Both the position numbers and the translations under genes were made by a program. Below are positions 8,656 to 16,515 of a stretch of 64,000 bases of DNA, piece after piece. Origin of the DNA: JABDIP01 sp965250245 (GTDB lineage: Bacteria; Pseudomonadota; Alphaproteobacteria; DSM-16000; Inquilinaceae); contig OZ252296.1 in assembly GCA_965250245.1 (NCBI GenBank), forward strand, positions 1,550,001 to 1,614,000. The letters run 5' to 3'. Numbering within the stretch: position 1 is the first letter of the stretch; every line of letters begins with the position of its first letter. The notes beneath the pieces were generated by a model. That model saw nothing but the letters and a program-made list of their open reading frames with translations, did not search any database and was not told the DNA's origin.

Positions 8656-9213
8656 ATGCCGCGGGTCCGGGATATCCCCCCCGACGAATTGTCGGATCCC
8701 TTGCGGACCATCTATCTGCAATTCATCGAGGAATGCGGGCCGTTCCGCAATCAGATGGGCGTCATGGCCCATGTGCCACCGGCGCTGGAGCATCTCATGC
8801 CCATGCTGATGGCGCTCAGAACGGCCCAGCGTGTGCCGCGACGCCTCATCGAGCTCGCCGTGGTGACCGTCTCGCGGCTGAACGCCTGCGATTACTGCGT
8901 CGCCCATCACGGGCCGATGCTGACCGTGGAGGGCGTCACGGCCGAGGGTGTGGAGCGCATCCTCGACTATGCCGACCACGAGGAGTTCGACGAGACTGAC
9001 CGGCTGGTCGTGGAGTACGCAATTGCCGTGACCCAGACGCCCCAGCGCATCCGCGACGCGGTGTTCGATCGGCTGCGGGCCCGGTTCGACGAGGCCCAGA
9101 TCGTCGAATTGACCCTGCGCATCGCGCTGGCCGGCTTCTTCAACCGCTTCAACGACGTCCTGCAGATCGAGCACGAGCCGGAAGTGCTGGCGTCCGCGCC
9201 CGTCCGGTCGTAG
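8656..9213 (+). CDS. carboxymuconolactone decarboxylase / AhpD-like protein
   Basis: This 185-residue all-alpha protein belongs to the carboxymuconolactone decarboxylase (AhpD-like) family. The active-site signature is visible as NACDYCVAHH, giving C78 and C81 plus H85, the arrangement used for peroxide-linked thiol chemistry in AhpD relatives. I place the start at the ATG at 8656, which has AGGAG at 8645-8649 with 6-nt spacing; an upstream GTG at 8590 would add a charged leader with no ribosome site. It is probably a cytoplasmic antioxidant or decarboxylase-like enzyme; the substrate is not evident. Confidence 0.88.
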   Translation: MPRVRDIPPDELSDPLRTIYLQFIEECGPFRNQMGVMAHVPPALEHLMPMLMALRTAQRVPRRLIELAVVTVSRLNACDYCVAHHGPMLTVEGVTAEGVERILDYADHEEFDETDRLVVEYAIAVTQTPQRIRDAVFDRLRARFDEAQIVELTLRIALAGFFNRFNDVLQIEHEPEVLASAPVRS

Positions 9214-9248
9214 AACCGCTTCCGCCGAGAACGGGCGGGGGATGGTCG

Positions 9249-9755
9249 TTGGTCAAGGCATTCGGAACAATCCTGGCGGTCCTGGCCGGTCTGGTCATCG
9301 TGGTGGCCGCGGCGCTGGTCGTCGTCGGGCGCGAGCAGGTTCTCGAGATCGTCTTCGGACCGATCGACACTTCGCCGGTCGATTTCGCCACCGTCGACAC
9401 GACCGGCCGCGAGAACACCTATCTGGTCTGCCCGCCCGGCCTGTGCGGCCAGGACCCCGACCGCGAGAGCCCGGTCTTCCCGGTTTCGGCGACCGAACTG
9501 CGCAACCAGTGGTTCGAGATGATCGGCAACCAGCCACGGACCGACTGGATGGGGTCGGACGAGGCGATCCAGCAATATGACTTCCTCCAGCGCACGGCGC
9601 TGATGCGCTATCCGGACACGATCACCGTCCGCTTCATCCCGCTGGAGGATGGGACGTCGACGCTCGCGGTGTTCAGCCGGTCCCATTACGGCCGCAGCGA
9701 TTTCGGTGTGAACCGGGAGCGGATCGACGGCTGGCTCGCCGCGCTCGGCGGGTAG
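9249..9755 (+). CDS. DUF1499 domain-containing membrane-anchored protein
   Basis: This protein of about 168 residues has an N-terminal hydrophobic anchor (about residues 5-28) and a soluble domain ending in the DUF1499 hallmark (SRSHYGRSDFGVNRERIDGW). The start is a TTG at 9249, preceded by a G-rich ribosome site (GGGCGGGGG) at good spacing; no ATG is available in frame. It lies 35 bp after the AhpD-like gene and 4 bp before the racemase-family gene, so the three may be one transcript. The function of DUF1499 is unknown. Confidence 0.85.
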   Translation: MVKAFGTILAVLAGLVIVVAAALVVVGREQVLEIVFGPIDTSPVDFATVDTTGRENTYLVCPPGLCGQDPDRESPVFPVSATELRNQWFEMIGNQPRTDWMGSDEAIQQYDFLQRTALMRYPDTITVRFIPLEDGTSTLAVFSRSHYGRSDFGVNRERIDGWLAALGG

Positions 9756-9759
9756 TGCC

Positions 9760-10800
9760 ATGCGGGCCGGCCGGGTCATCCATGTGGTCGGTTGCCACGC
9801 GGAGGGCGAGGTCGGCGATGTGATCGTCGGCGGCGTGGAGCCGCCGCCGGGCGACACCTTGTGGGAACAGTCGCGCTGGATCGCCCGGGACGGCGCCTTG
9901 CGCCGCTTCGTCCTCAACGAGCCACGCGGCGGCGTGTTCCGCCATGTGAACCTGCTGGTGCCGCCGAAGGACCCGCGCGCCGCCATGGGCTGGATCATCA
10001 TGGAGCCGGAGGACACGCCTCCCATGTCCGGCTCCAACGCGATCTGCGTCGCCACGGTGCTGCTGGAAACCGGCATCCTGCCGATCACCGAGCCGGAAAC
10101 GACGCTCACGCTCGAGGCCCCCGGCGGACTGGTCGAGGTCACCGCGGCCTGTCGGGACGGCAAGGCCGAGCGGATCACCCTCGTCAACCTGCCGTCCTTC
10201 GCGGCCCGGCTGGACGCGCCGCTGGAGGTCGAGGGGCTGGGCACGCTGACGGTGCACACCGCCTATGGCGGCGACAGCTTCGTCATGGCGGATGCGACCG
10301 CACTGGGCTTCGCCATCACCCCGGACGAGGCCCGCGAGCTGGCGGAAACCGGCATGCGGATCACCCGGGCCGCCAATGAGCAGCTCGGCTTCCACCACCC
10401 GGACAATCCGGATTGGCGTCACATCTCCTTCTGCCAGATCGCCGGGCCGGTCGCGCCGGACCCGGCCGAGGGCACGCTGGCCTATCGCAACGCCGTCGCC
10501 ATCCGCCCCGGCAAGATCGACCGCTCGCCCACTGGGACAGGCCTCTCGGCCCGCATGGCGGTGCTGCATGCCCAGGGCCGCATGAAGACCGGCGACCGCC
10601 TGATCGCCCACTCGATCATCGGCTCCCGCTTCGACGGCCGCATCGAGCGAGAGACAACGATCGCCGGAACCCCGGCGATCCTCCCCGCCATCTCCGGCCG
10701 CGCCTGGATCACCGGCACCCACCAGCACACGCTGGACCCGCAGGACCCGTGGCCCGAGGGCTATCGGGTCGGAGATACCTGGCCGGTAGAACTTGGCTGA
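9760..10800 (+). CDS. proline racemase-family protein (trans-3-hydroxy-L-proline dehydratase-like)
   Basis: This 346-residue protein belongs to the proline racemase / hydroxyproline epimerase superfamily. The two catalytic positions, Cys/Cys in true racemases, are Ser90 (in PPMSGSNAI) and Thr258 (in RSPTGTGLSA). Replacement of the second Cys by Thr is the mark of the trans-3-hydroxy-L-proline dehydratase branch. The residue after SG is Ser92 where many members carry His, which is odd. The GGDSF motif (D172) is present. The likely role is degradation of hydroxyproline to a pyrroline carboxylate in the cytoplasm. An aldehyde dehydrogenase lies 2 kb downstream beyond a low-GC insert that carries a broken copy of this gene's 3' end. 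Confidence 0.85.
   Translation: MRAGRVIHVVGCHAEGEVGDVIVGGVEPPPGDTLWEQSRWIARDGALRRFVLNEPRGGVFRHVNLLVPPKDPRAAMGWIIMEPEDTPPMSGSNAICVATVLLETGILPITEPETTLTLEAPGGLVEVTAACRDGKAERITLVNLPSFAARLDAPLEVEGLGTLTVHTAYGGDSFVMADATALGFAITPDEARELAETGMRITRAANEQLGFHHPDNPDWRHISFCQIAGPVAPDPAEGTLAYRNAVAIRPGKIDRSPTGTGLSARMAVLHAQGRMKTGDRLIAHSIIGSRFDGRIERETTIAGTPAILPAISGRAWITGTHQHTLDPQDPWPEGYRVGDTWPVELG
10611..10785 (+). repeat. 175-bp direct repeat, left copy
   Basis: This part of the racemase-family gene recurs at 12370-12544 without gaps (offset 1759 bp) with 5 mismatches by eye, about 97% identity. The two copies flank the low-GC M23 peptidase segment in direct orientation. Confidence 0.9.
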
Positions 10801-10990
10801 GTGCGCGACACAATGCGGCGGCGGCGAACGATCCAAGTGTACAGCGCCGGCAACTGAGGTCAGAGATCGGCCTTTCTACCGCAGATCGAGGTAGGCCCGT
10901 TTGGCTTCGATCCAGGACAGACTGCAATCGAAGAATGAGAGTGTGATGCACTAGCAGCTACGGCCCATATTACTAGGAGTAGGCAAAAAA

Positions 10991-11019
10991 TTCACTTAAG
11001 CAATCAAAGGTAGTATGAT
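10991..11019 (+). promoter_or_regulatory. candidate promoter for the M23 peptidase gene
   Basis: A -35-like TTCACT (10991-10996) and a -10-like TATGAT (11014-11019) are separated by 17 bp, in AT-rich DNA 65 bp upstream of the M23-type gene. The -10 box matches 5 of 6 consensus bases and the -35 box 4 of 6. Confidence 0.5.
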
Positions 11020-11083
11020 AGAGTCTTGATGCAAACTTTATAAGGCTGACACTCTACGTGTGCATTTTATCGAGGGGGATATC

Positions 11084-12100
11084 ATGGGTTTTAGTCCACA
11101 GGTCGTTGGATTGTCCGGCGAGCGAATTACTGGAAAATTCGAAGAAGAGAGGCCAAAGCAAAACTGTTTTCATCGTGGCCTCGATATTTCAAGCTCAAAA
11201 AGACCTAAGCCCTTTACTGCAGGATTGTTCGGCAAGGTGGTGTCGCCTTTGGGGTCGGAGTGGGGTACAGTTACTGTCCTGCCATTTCATGCGTCAGGTT
11301 ACACAGTCCAGTACCTTCATTGTTCTGCAATCGATGTCGGTGTTGGAGAAGTAATCGCTCCGTGGACCACTCTTGGCCATACTGGTGACAAAGCGCCAGA
11401 AGGGAGTGGTGTAAATGGTGTGCATCTACATGTTCATGTCATTCAACCCAGTGGCAGCAAGCCAAAGCACTCATGCTGGGGAAGGCTGAACTACGAGGAC
11501 CCTGAAGGCTTCAATTTGGGGACGCCATGGCGAGGTACTTGGTCAATGCGGAAGAATTTTTCCAATGGCTACGCATTGCATACGAATAACTTTACCTCGG
11601 TTACCCCTGGTTCTTCTAATTCTTATAGCACTTATATTGATAGGGTCCTGATTTCACGGAGTGGGAGAAGATGTCCGATAAGAGCAACAATAGAATGGGA
11701 ACAGCGAATTACGCGATATGGGCGAAAGTCACTAGTGTTCGACCTAGTAAGTACCCGCATTAATATCCACCATAACCCCTGCCGCATACGGGTCACGCAC
11801 TCACATGTGCGAAATGACAGTATGTATCTTACGTCCGCCAATTCTTACAGAGCTTTTGGCCAGATGTCCGGGAGGTTCTCCAAAACTTCAAATCTAACCT
11901 GGGAGTTGACCGAGGATAACAGTCAGACCGTAGAGCCTGATGATGCATACAAACCTGGCCCTAGGAGTGCAGATCTTGCGAACTCAGTCGAAGCCCTGGA
12001 GTTAAACCTAGACTATGAGAGTATAGTTTATGGATCAGAAGAGATAGATTTCGATGAATGGGTTGGTGCATTACCTCCAGAGGTGTACGAAGAGCTATGA
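11084..12100 (+). CDS. M23-type metallopeptidase without export signal, low GC
   Basis: This 338-residue protein has an N-terminal M23/LasA-like peptidase domain: HRGLD (H30, D34) is the first zinc motif, YLH (H79) the middle histidine, and HLH (H114, H116) the last motif, with the usual GEVIAPWTTLGHTGD stretch between. M23 enzymes cut peptide cross-links in peptidoglycan. Residues 130-338 match nothing I recognise. There is no signal peptide or membrane segment. The ATG at 11084 follows GAGGGGG with 5-nt spacing. Base composition and codon use (many A/T-ending codons) differ sharply from neighbours, so it is probably acquired. It could be an effector or toxin delivered by another machine, or a phage-like lysin; neither is proven. 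Confidence 0.8.
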   Translation: MGFSPQVVGLSGERITGKFEEERPKQNCFHRGLDISSSKRPKPFTAGLFGKVVSPLGSEWGTVTVLPFHASGYTVQYLHCSAIDVGVGEVIAPWTTLGHTGDKAPEGSGVNGVHLHVHVIQPSGSKPKHSCWGRLNYEDPEGFNLGTPWRGTWSMRKNFSNGYALHTNNFTSVTPGSSNSYSTYIDRVLISRSGRRCPIRATIEWEQRITRYGRKSLVFDLVSTRINIHHNPCRIRVTHSHVRNDSMYLTSANSYRAFGQMSGRFSKTSNLTWELTEDNSQTVEPDDAYKPGPRSADLANSVEALELNLDYESIVYGSEEIDFDEWVGALPPEVYEEL

Positions 12101-12243
12101 GCGCCTTGCGACGTCTTGGGAAAAAGTCTGCTTCGATGACAGCGATCTAATCTGCATTGCCAGGCTGCGTCCCAGTTGATGGTCCGATTTTTTTCGCGGA
12201 TGGAAGTAAAGTAGACTATCATCGGGATTTTGACTTAGGTTGA
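12097..12243 (+). pseudogene. possible remnant of a small gene downstream of the M23 gene
   Basis: An ATG at 12097 overlaps the M23 gene's stop (ATGA). The frame stays coherent for 49 codons to a TGA at 12241-12243 but has one in-frame TAA at 12148-12150. After that stop the reading is protein-like (VPVDGPIFFADGSKVDY). Translational coupling to a putative toxin gene is where an immunity gene would sit, but the reading is broken and short. I rate it as a possible relic only. Confidence 0.25.
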
Positions 12244-12271
12244 TTGCGCGCTCGCCTTTCGCAATGCCACC

Positions 12272-12559
12272 TCGTTCTGCCAGATTACCGGCCCGGTCGA
12301 GCCGGACCCGGCCGAGGGCGCGCTCGCCTATCGCAACGCTGTCGCCATCCGCCCCGGCAAGATCGACCGCTCGATCATCGGCTCCCGCTTCGACGGCCGC
12401 ATCGTGCGCGAGGCCACGATCGCCGGAACCCCGGCGATCCTCCCCGCCATCTCCGGCCGCGCCTGGATCACCGGCACCCACCAGCACACGCTGGACCCGC
12501 AGGACCCGTGGCCCGAGGGCTATCGGGTCGGGGATACCTGGCCGATCGGGCCTGGCTGA
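12272..12559 (+). pseudogene. truncated second copy of the racemase-family gene (3' fragment)
   Basis: This 96-codon open stretch is homologous to the end of the gene at 9760-10800 (from SFCQI to the stop). Relative to the intact gene it lacks 87 bp (29 codons, PTGTGLSA through IAHS), removing catalytic Thr258; the deletion joins two CTCG tetramers, as in slippage or short-homology recombination. It has no start codon or N-terminal three quarters. The last 175 bp are about 97% identical to the intact gene. It is non-functional and marks a duplication or insertion event. Confidence 0.85.
12370..12544 (+). repeat. 175-bp direct repeat, right copy
   Basis: This is the partner of the repeat at 10611-10785, in the same orientation. 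Differences are confined to one short cluster near its left end and one base near its right end. Confidence 0.9.
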
Positions 12560-12778
12560 GTGCGCCAATCCGATACCGCCGGCGCGCGGGCGAATGCGTC
12601 AGGCACCGCGATCAAGTGGCTGGACACCGCAACTGGTCATCCATAGGTTCGGCGCCGAAACGCCCTGACGATGCTCTTGTCCTGTCGGGACTCGCCGGGG
12701 TCATCCAGACATCTGCCTCTTGACCGGCCTGCCCCGGGATCATCGACCCGGTTCAGGCCCATTTTTCGGGAGCAAGGC

Positions 12779-14212
12779 ATGCGGGAAGCACGCAAGTTCT
12801 ACATCAACGGGGCCTGGGTGGCGCCGATCGACGGTCAGGAACTGACCGTCATGAACCCCTCGACCGAGGAACCGTTCGCGGTGATCACCCTGGGCGGCCA
12901 GGCCGACACCGACGCCGCCGTGGCGGCCGCCAAGGCGGCGTTCCCGTCCTGGGCCCGCACGGCGAAGGAAGAGCGCGTCGCGGCCCTGGAGCGGCTGCTC
13001 GACGCCTACAAGGCCCGGTCGGAGGAGATGGCCCAGGCGATCAGCCAGGAAATGGGCGCGCCGATCGCAATGGCCAGGGCGTCGCAGGTCGGCGCCGGCA
13101 TCGGGCATCTGAAGGTCGCGATCGAGACCCTGAAGGGCTTTGCATTCGACCGGATGCTGGGCGATCACGCGCCCGGCGACCGCATCCTGATGGAGCCGGT
13201 CGGGGTCTGTGGGCTGATCACGCCCTGGAACTGGCCGATGAACCAGGTGGTGCTCAAGGTCGCGCCGGCGCTCGCGGCGGGCTGCACGGTGATCCTGAAA
13301 CCGTCGGAAGTGGCGCCTCTGTCCTCCTATCTCTTCGCGGAGATGGTCGATGCCGCCGACATCCCGCCCGGCGTCTTCAACCTGGTGAACGGCGACGGGG
13401 CCGGCGTCGGCACGCAGCTCTCGGTGCATCCGGACGTGGACATGGTCAGCTTCACCGGATCCACCCGCGCCGGCCGGGCGATCACCAAGAACGCCGCCGA
13501 CACCATCAAGCGCGTGACCCTCGAGCTGGGCGGCAAGGGTGCGAACATCGTCTTCGCCGATGCGGACGAGAAGGCGGTGACGCGCGGCGTGCGCCACTGC
13601 TTCAACAATTCCGGCCAGTCCTGCAACGCGCCCACCCGGATGCTGGTGGAACGCGCGGTCTACGATCAGGCGGTCGAAACCGCGCAGTCGGTGGCCGAGA
13701 AGACCCAGGTGGCGGCGGCGGACATCGACGGCCGCCAGATCGGCCCCGTCGTCTCCGATGTGCAATGGAACAAGATCCAAGGCCTGATCCAGCAGGGCAT
13801 CGATGAGGGTGCCCGCCTGGTGGCCGGCGGTACCGGCCGGCCCGAGGGGTTGAACCGCGGCTGGTTCACCCGCCCGACCGTCTTCGCCGACGTCGATCCG
13901 GACATGACGATCTGGCGCGAGGAGATTTTCGGACCGGTGCTGGCGATCACGCCGTTCGACAGCGAGGATCAGGCCATCGAGATGGCCAACGATACGGCCT
14001 ACGGTCTGACCAACTACGTCCAGACCCAGGACCTCGACAAGGCCCGCCGGGCCGCCCGCGTGCTGCGCAGCGGCATGGTTGAGATCAACGGCAACTTCAG
14101 GGGTGCGGGCGCGCCCTTCGGCGGCTACCGGCAATCCGGCAATGGCCGCGAGGGCGGCGTCTGGGGCCTGGAGGACTTCCTCGAGGTGAAGTCGGTGAGC
14201 GGCTGGGAGTAG
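12779..14212 (+). CDS. NAD(P)-dependent aldehyde dehydrogenase
   Basis: This 477-residue enzyme is a full-length member of the aldehyde dehydrogenase superfamily. Visible motifs are TPWNWPMNQ (near residue 143), KPSE for cofactor binding, FTGSTRAGR, the glutamate motif LELGGKG, and the catalytic cysteine in NNSGQSCNAP. The C-terminal EEIFGPVL and GGYRQSGNGRE are also typical. It oxidises an aldehyde to a carboxylate with a nicotinamide cofactor. The ATG at 12779 (MREARKFYINGAW) gives the usual N-terminus; the frame is open further upstream but that part is not family-like. A role in hydroxyproline or amine catabolism with the upstream racemase-family enzyme is possible but unproven. Confidence 0.93.
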   Translation: MREARKFYINGAWVAPIDGQELTVMNPSTEEPFAVITLGGQADTDAAVAAAKAAFPSWARTAKEERVAALERLLDAYKARSEEMAQAISQEMGAPIAMARASQVGAGIGHLKVAIETLKGFAFDRMLGDHAPGDRILMEPVGVCGLITPWNWPMNQVVLKVAPALAAGCTVILKPSEVAPLSSYLFAEMVDAADIPPGVFNLVNGDGAGVGTQLSVHPDVDMVSFTGSTRAGRAITKNAADTIKRVTLELGGKGANIVFADADEKAVTRGVRHCFNNSGQSCNAPTRMLVERAVYDQAVETAQSVAEKTQVAAADIDGRQIGPVVSDVQWNKIQGLIQQGIDEGARLVAGGTGRPEGLNRGWFTRPTVFADVDPDMTIWREEIFGPVLAITPFDSEDQAIEMANDTAYGLTNYVQTQDLDKARRAARVLRSGMVEINGNFRGAGAPFGGYRQSGNGREGGVWGLEDFLEVKSVSGWE

Positions 14213-14543
14213 AGCCGATCGTGACGCGTCCGGCCTGTTCAGCCGCGAACGGAAAGGGGATTCAGTAAACTGTCACGGTAATTGCCTGTCACCGTAATCG
14301 CTCCGGTTCCTGGCCGTTTGATCCGGCTGAGCCCGTCGCGGGCACCGGCCGCCACGTGGTCGTTGCTCACAGCGCTCGACAATTCGGCGAATATTTCCGC
14401 TACAATAACCGTATTTGGAAAGGTTGGGATTGGCCGCCGTGCGAGTCCCGGCTGGGGGCGGGATGTATCCGGCCTTCGCGGGACCGTGCCGCTCGGCACA
14501 TGGGTTTCAATCAGCATCGATGGCCGCAAATGGGGGCTGAGCA
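14213..14543 (+). other. 331-bp intergenic region
   Basis: No gene is supported. A frame open from about 14269 to the TGA at 14545-14547 overlaps the following start but has no good ribosome site and a poor composition. The region contains a pair of 12-bp direct repeats near its left end, listed separately, and should carry the promoter of the lipoprotein gene. Confidence 0.5.
14271..14298 (+). repeat. pair of 12-bp direct repeats, possible regulator site
   Basis: TGTCACGGTAAT at 14271-14282 recurs as TGTCACCGTAAT at 14287-14298, a 16-bp period with one mismatch. Spaced direct repeats of this kind can bind a regulator, but the distance to the next gene (about 245 bp) makes the target uncertain. 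Confidence 0.35.
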
Positions 14544-15086
14544 ATGAAAAGGACATGTCTGGTTTTCGTGGCGCTGTTGCTGGCGGCGTGTGAGACATCG
14601 GGTCCGATTGGAGCCGACGACAGCATGATGACGATGGGCCTGGAGGACTGGCCCGAGATCACCCGCGAATTGGAACTGCTGACCTACCGTCGCATCGAAC
14701 GCTGGGATTGGCAGGGCGGATCGCTGTATGCGCTGCGATCGCCGTCGGATCGGTATTGGGCGGAGGACTTCGCCGAACCGGAGGACCTCATTCAGATGAT
14801 GCGGGACTGGGGCCAATCGGTCCCCGCGGGATTTGGCCGTCGATCGATCCATGAAGACCAGAACAGGAACGGGACGTTCCAATATGCGGTGGTAAGGCGC
14901 GGCACAAACCACTGCTTTCATATGCTGCAGCCCATCCCGTACCAGCTTGGCCCCCGATACGACCCGGCGCCCGAGAGCCAGTCTTCGGAAGGCTACGTCT
15001 ACGTCTTTCATTGCGCGCGCACATCGGTGGCCAAGGTGGAGGATCGCGGGCTGGAATTCGCGCAGGCCCTGGTCCGCAACTGGTAG
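14544..15086 (+). CDS. hypothetical lipoprotein (180 aa)
   Basis: This 180-residue protein has a short basic start, a hydrophobic stretch and a lipobox (LAAC, lipidated Cys16), so it should be membrane-anchored facing the periplasm. The mature part is hydrophilic, Trp- and Tyr-rich and has no motif I recognise. It is convergent with the MFS exporter gene, the two stops being only 8 bp apart. The start at 14544 lies in the usual position relative to the signal. Confidence 0.75.
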   Translation: MKRTCLVFVALLLAACETSGPIGADDSMMTMGLEDWPEITRELELLTYRRIERWDWQGGSLYALRSPSDRYWAEDFAEPEDLIQMMRDWGQSVPAGFGRRSIHEDQNRNGTFQYAVVRRGTNHCFHMLQPIPYQLGPRYDPAPESQSSEGYVYVFHCARTSVAKVEDRGLEFAQALVRNW

Positions 15087-15094
15087 CGGCCGCG

Positions 15095-16336
15095 TCAGGC
15101 GTCGTTCGGCAGGCCGTCCCGCACCGGCCGGTCTTGCGGCGTGCTTCGCTCCTCCATCCGGTCGACCCGGCGCACGGAGAGCGCGGCGACCAGCGCCAGC
15201 ACCGTGCAGGCCAGCATCATGCCCAGAAGGGCGTAGGCTCCGGTTTCGCCCGTCACGATCACGGCGGTGATCGAGGTCAGGACCGCGCCGCCGCCCACCG
15301 TCAGCGCGCCGGCCAGGCCTGCGGCGCTGCCGGCCAGCTTGGGCCGCACCGACATGGTGCCCGCACTGCAGCTCGGCATGGTCAGCCCGTTGCCGATGCC
15401 CACGAACACCGTCGCGCCGAACAGAGTCAGCGCGTGCCCGAACCCGGCCAGGAACAGCGCCAGCCCCGCGACCAGCCCGGCGCAGCCGACGATCCGCCCG
15501 GCGATCATCATCGTGGTCAGTGGGAACCGCTTCGCGTAGCGGCCGGACAGGAAGCTGCCCAGCCCGTAGCCCGCGGTGATGCTGCCGATATAGACCCCGA
15601 GCTCCGCCGGCGAGAGCCCGAGCATCGCCACCGCCACCAGCGGCGACCCGGCCAGGAAGGCGTAGAAGGCGCCGCGCGAGAACACCGTGCACAGCGCATA
15701 GCCCCAGTAGCGCCGGGAGCCGAACAGGGCAGGGTAGGCCTGGAACTGCTTGGCGAAGGTTTCCGACCGTGTGGTGTTGGTCTCGCCCAGATCGACCCAG
15801 CACAGGGCGAACACCGCAGCACCGATTCCGGCATAGACCAAAAAGCTCGCCCGCCAGCCGAACAGCGCGTCCAGCCCGCCACCGATCATCGGCCCCAGCA
15901 TCGGCGCCACCGCCATCGCCATGCTGACATATCCGATCTTGCTGGCCGCCTCCTGCGGCGGCGCGGTGTCCCGGATCACCGCCAGCGACACCCCCCAGCC
16001 GGCGACCACGCCGCCCTGAAGCACGCGGAAGGCCAGGAACACCCAGATATCCGAGGTCATCGCGCAGACCAGCGACGCGGCGGTGAAGACCGCCAGCCCC
16101 ACCAGCATCACCGGCCGCCGCCCGAACCGGTCCGACAGCGGCCCGATGATGAGCTGCAGCACCGCCGTGACCGCCAGATACCCCGCGATCGACAGGCTGA
16201 CCAGCGAGTAGCTGACTCTGAACTCCGCCGCCATGTTCGACAGCGACGGCAGGAACATGTTCAGCGACAGCACCGACAACCCGGCCAGCAGGATCAGCGT
16301 GACCAGCCTCGGCGGTTTCGTGGCGGAATACAGCAT
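15095..16336 (-). CDS. MFS multidrug efflux transporter, Bcr/CflA type
   Basis: This 413-residue inner-membrane protein has about 12 hydrophobic segments. It carries the MFS loop 2-3 signature (GPLSDRFGRRPVML, near residue 65) and motif C-like APMLGPMIGG near residue 140, both typical of drug/H+ antiporters of the Bcr/CflA type. The start at 16336 (MLYSATKPP) has GGGAGAG just upstream; a longer reading frame to 16417 would run through the terminator hairpin and is rejected. A promoter, a 15-codon leader peptide gene and an intrinsic terminator lie upstream, suggesting expression controlled by attenuation. The substrate is unknown, but an antibiotic affecting ribosomes would fit that regulation. 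Confidence 0.92.
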   Translation of the reverse strand: MLYSATKPPRLVTLILLAGLSVLSLNMFLPSLSNMAAEFRVSYSLVSLSIAGYLAVTAVLQLIIGPLSDRFGRRPVMLVGLAVFTAASLVCAMTSDIWVFLAFRVLQGGVVAGWGVSLAVIRDTAPPQEAASKIGYVSMAMAVAPMLGPMIGGGLDALFGWRASFLVYAGIGAAVFALCWVDLGETNTTRSETFAKQFQAYPALFGSRRYWGYALCTVFSRGAFYAFLAGSPLVAVAMLGLSPAELGVYIGSITAGYGLGSFLSGRYAKRFPLTTMMIAGRIVGCAGLVAGLALFLAGFGHALTLFGATVFVGIGNGLTMPSCSAGTMSVRPKLAGSAAGLAGALTVGGGAVLTSITAVIVTGETGAYALLGMMLACTVLALVAALSVRRVDRMEERSTPQDRPVRDGLPNDA

Positions 16337-16386
16337 CAGACTCTCCCAGCACCGGCCCACCCGGCGACCACAGGAACGAACGCAAC

Positions 16387-16413
16387 AAAAAAGCCCCCGA
16401 AAATCTCGGGGGC
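16387..16413 (-). terminator. intrinsic terminator in the leader of the MFS gene (candidate attenuator)
   Basis: On the minus strand an 8-bp GC-rich stem (GCCCCCGA / TCGGGGGC, arms at 16406-16413 and 16393-16400) with a 5-nt loop is followed immediately by six T residues (16392-16387). It lies after the leader peptide stop and 51 bp before the MFS start codon, so it would end transcription before the gene unless prevented. Confidence 0.88.
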
Positions 16414-16438
16414 GCATGGGGCAACGGCATGGAGCCCG

Positions 16439-16486
16439 TCACCGGTCCAAGCGCCAACCTCCAACGACGACGATCAACGACTTCAT
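16439..16486 (-). CDS. 15-aa leader peptide upstream of the MFS exporter
   Basis: A 15-codon frame, MKSLIVVVGGWRLDR, begins at the ATG at 16486 and ends at the TGA at 16439. It has a perfect AGGAG ribosome site at 16500-16496, 9 nt before the start, and sits about 20 nt after a predicted transcription start. Its stop is 25 nt before an intrinsic terminator. Position, strong ribosome site and following terminator are the hallmarks of a regulatory leader peptide whose translation controls read-through. The peptide is not Trp-rich, so amino-acid attenuation is less likely than control by ribosome stalling. I know no family match. Confidence 0.65.
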   Translation of the reverse strand: MKSLIVVVGGWRLDR

Positions 16487-16515
16487 CACGGACTGCTCCT
16501 CGAATTGCGGACCAC

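Noticed and set aside
14282..14593. Plus-strand frames upstream of the 180-aa lipoprotein, one ending with an ATGA-type overlap
   Set aside because: They have no ribosome site, a poor composition and no resemblance to known proteins; kept only as gene-free region.
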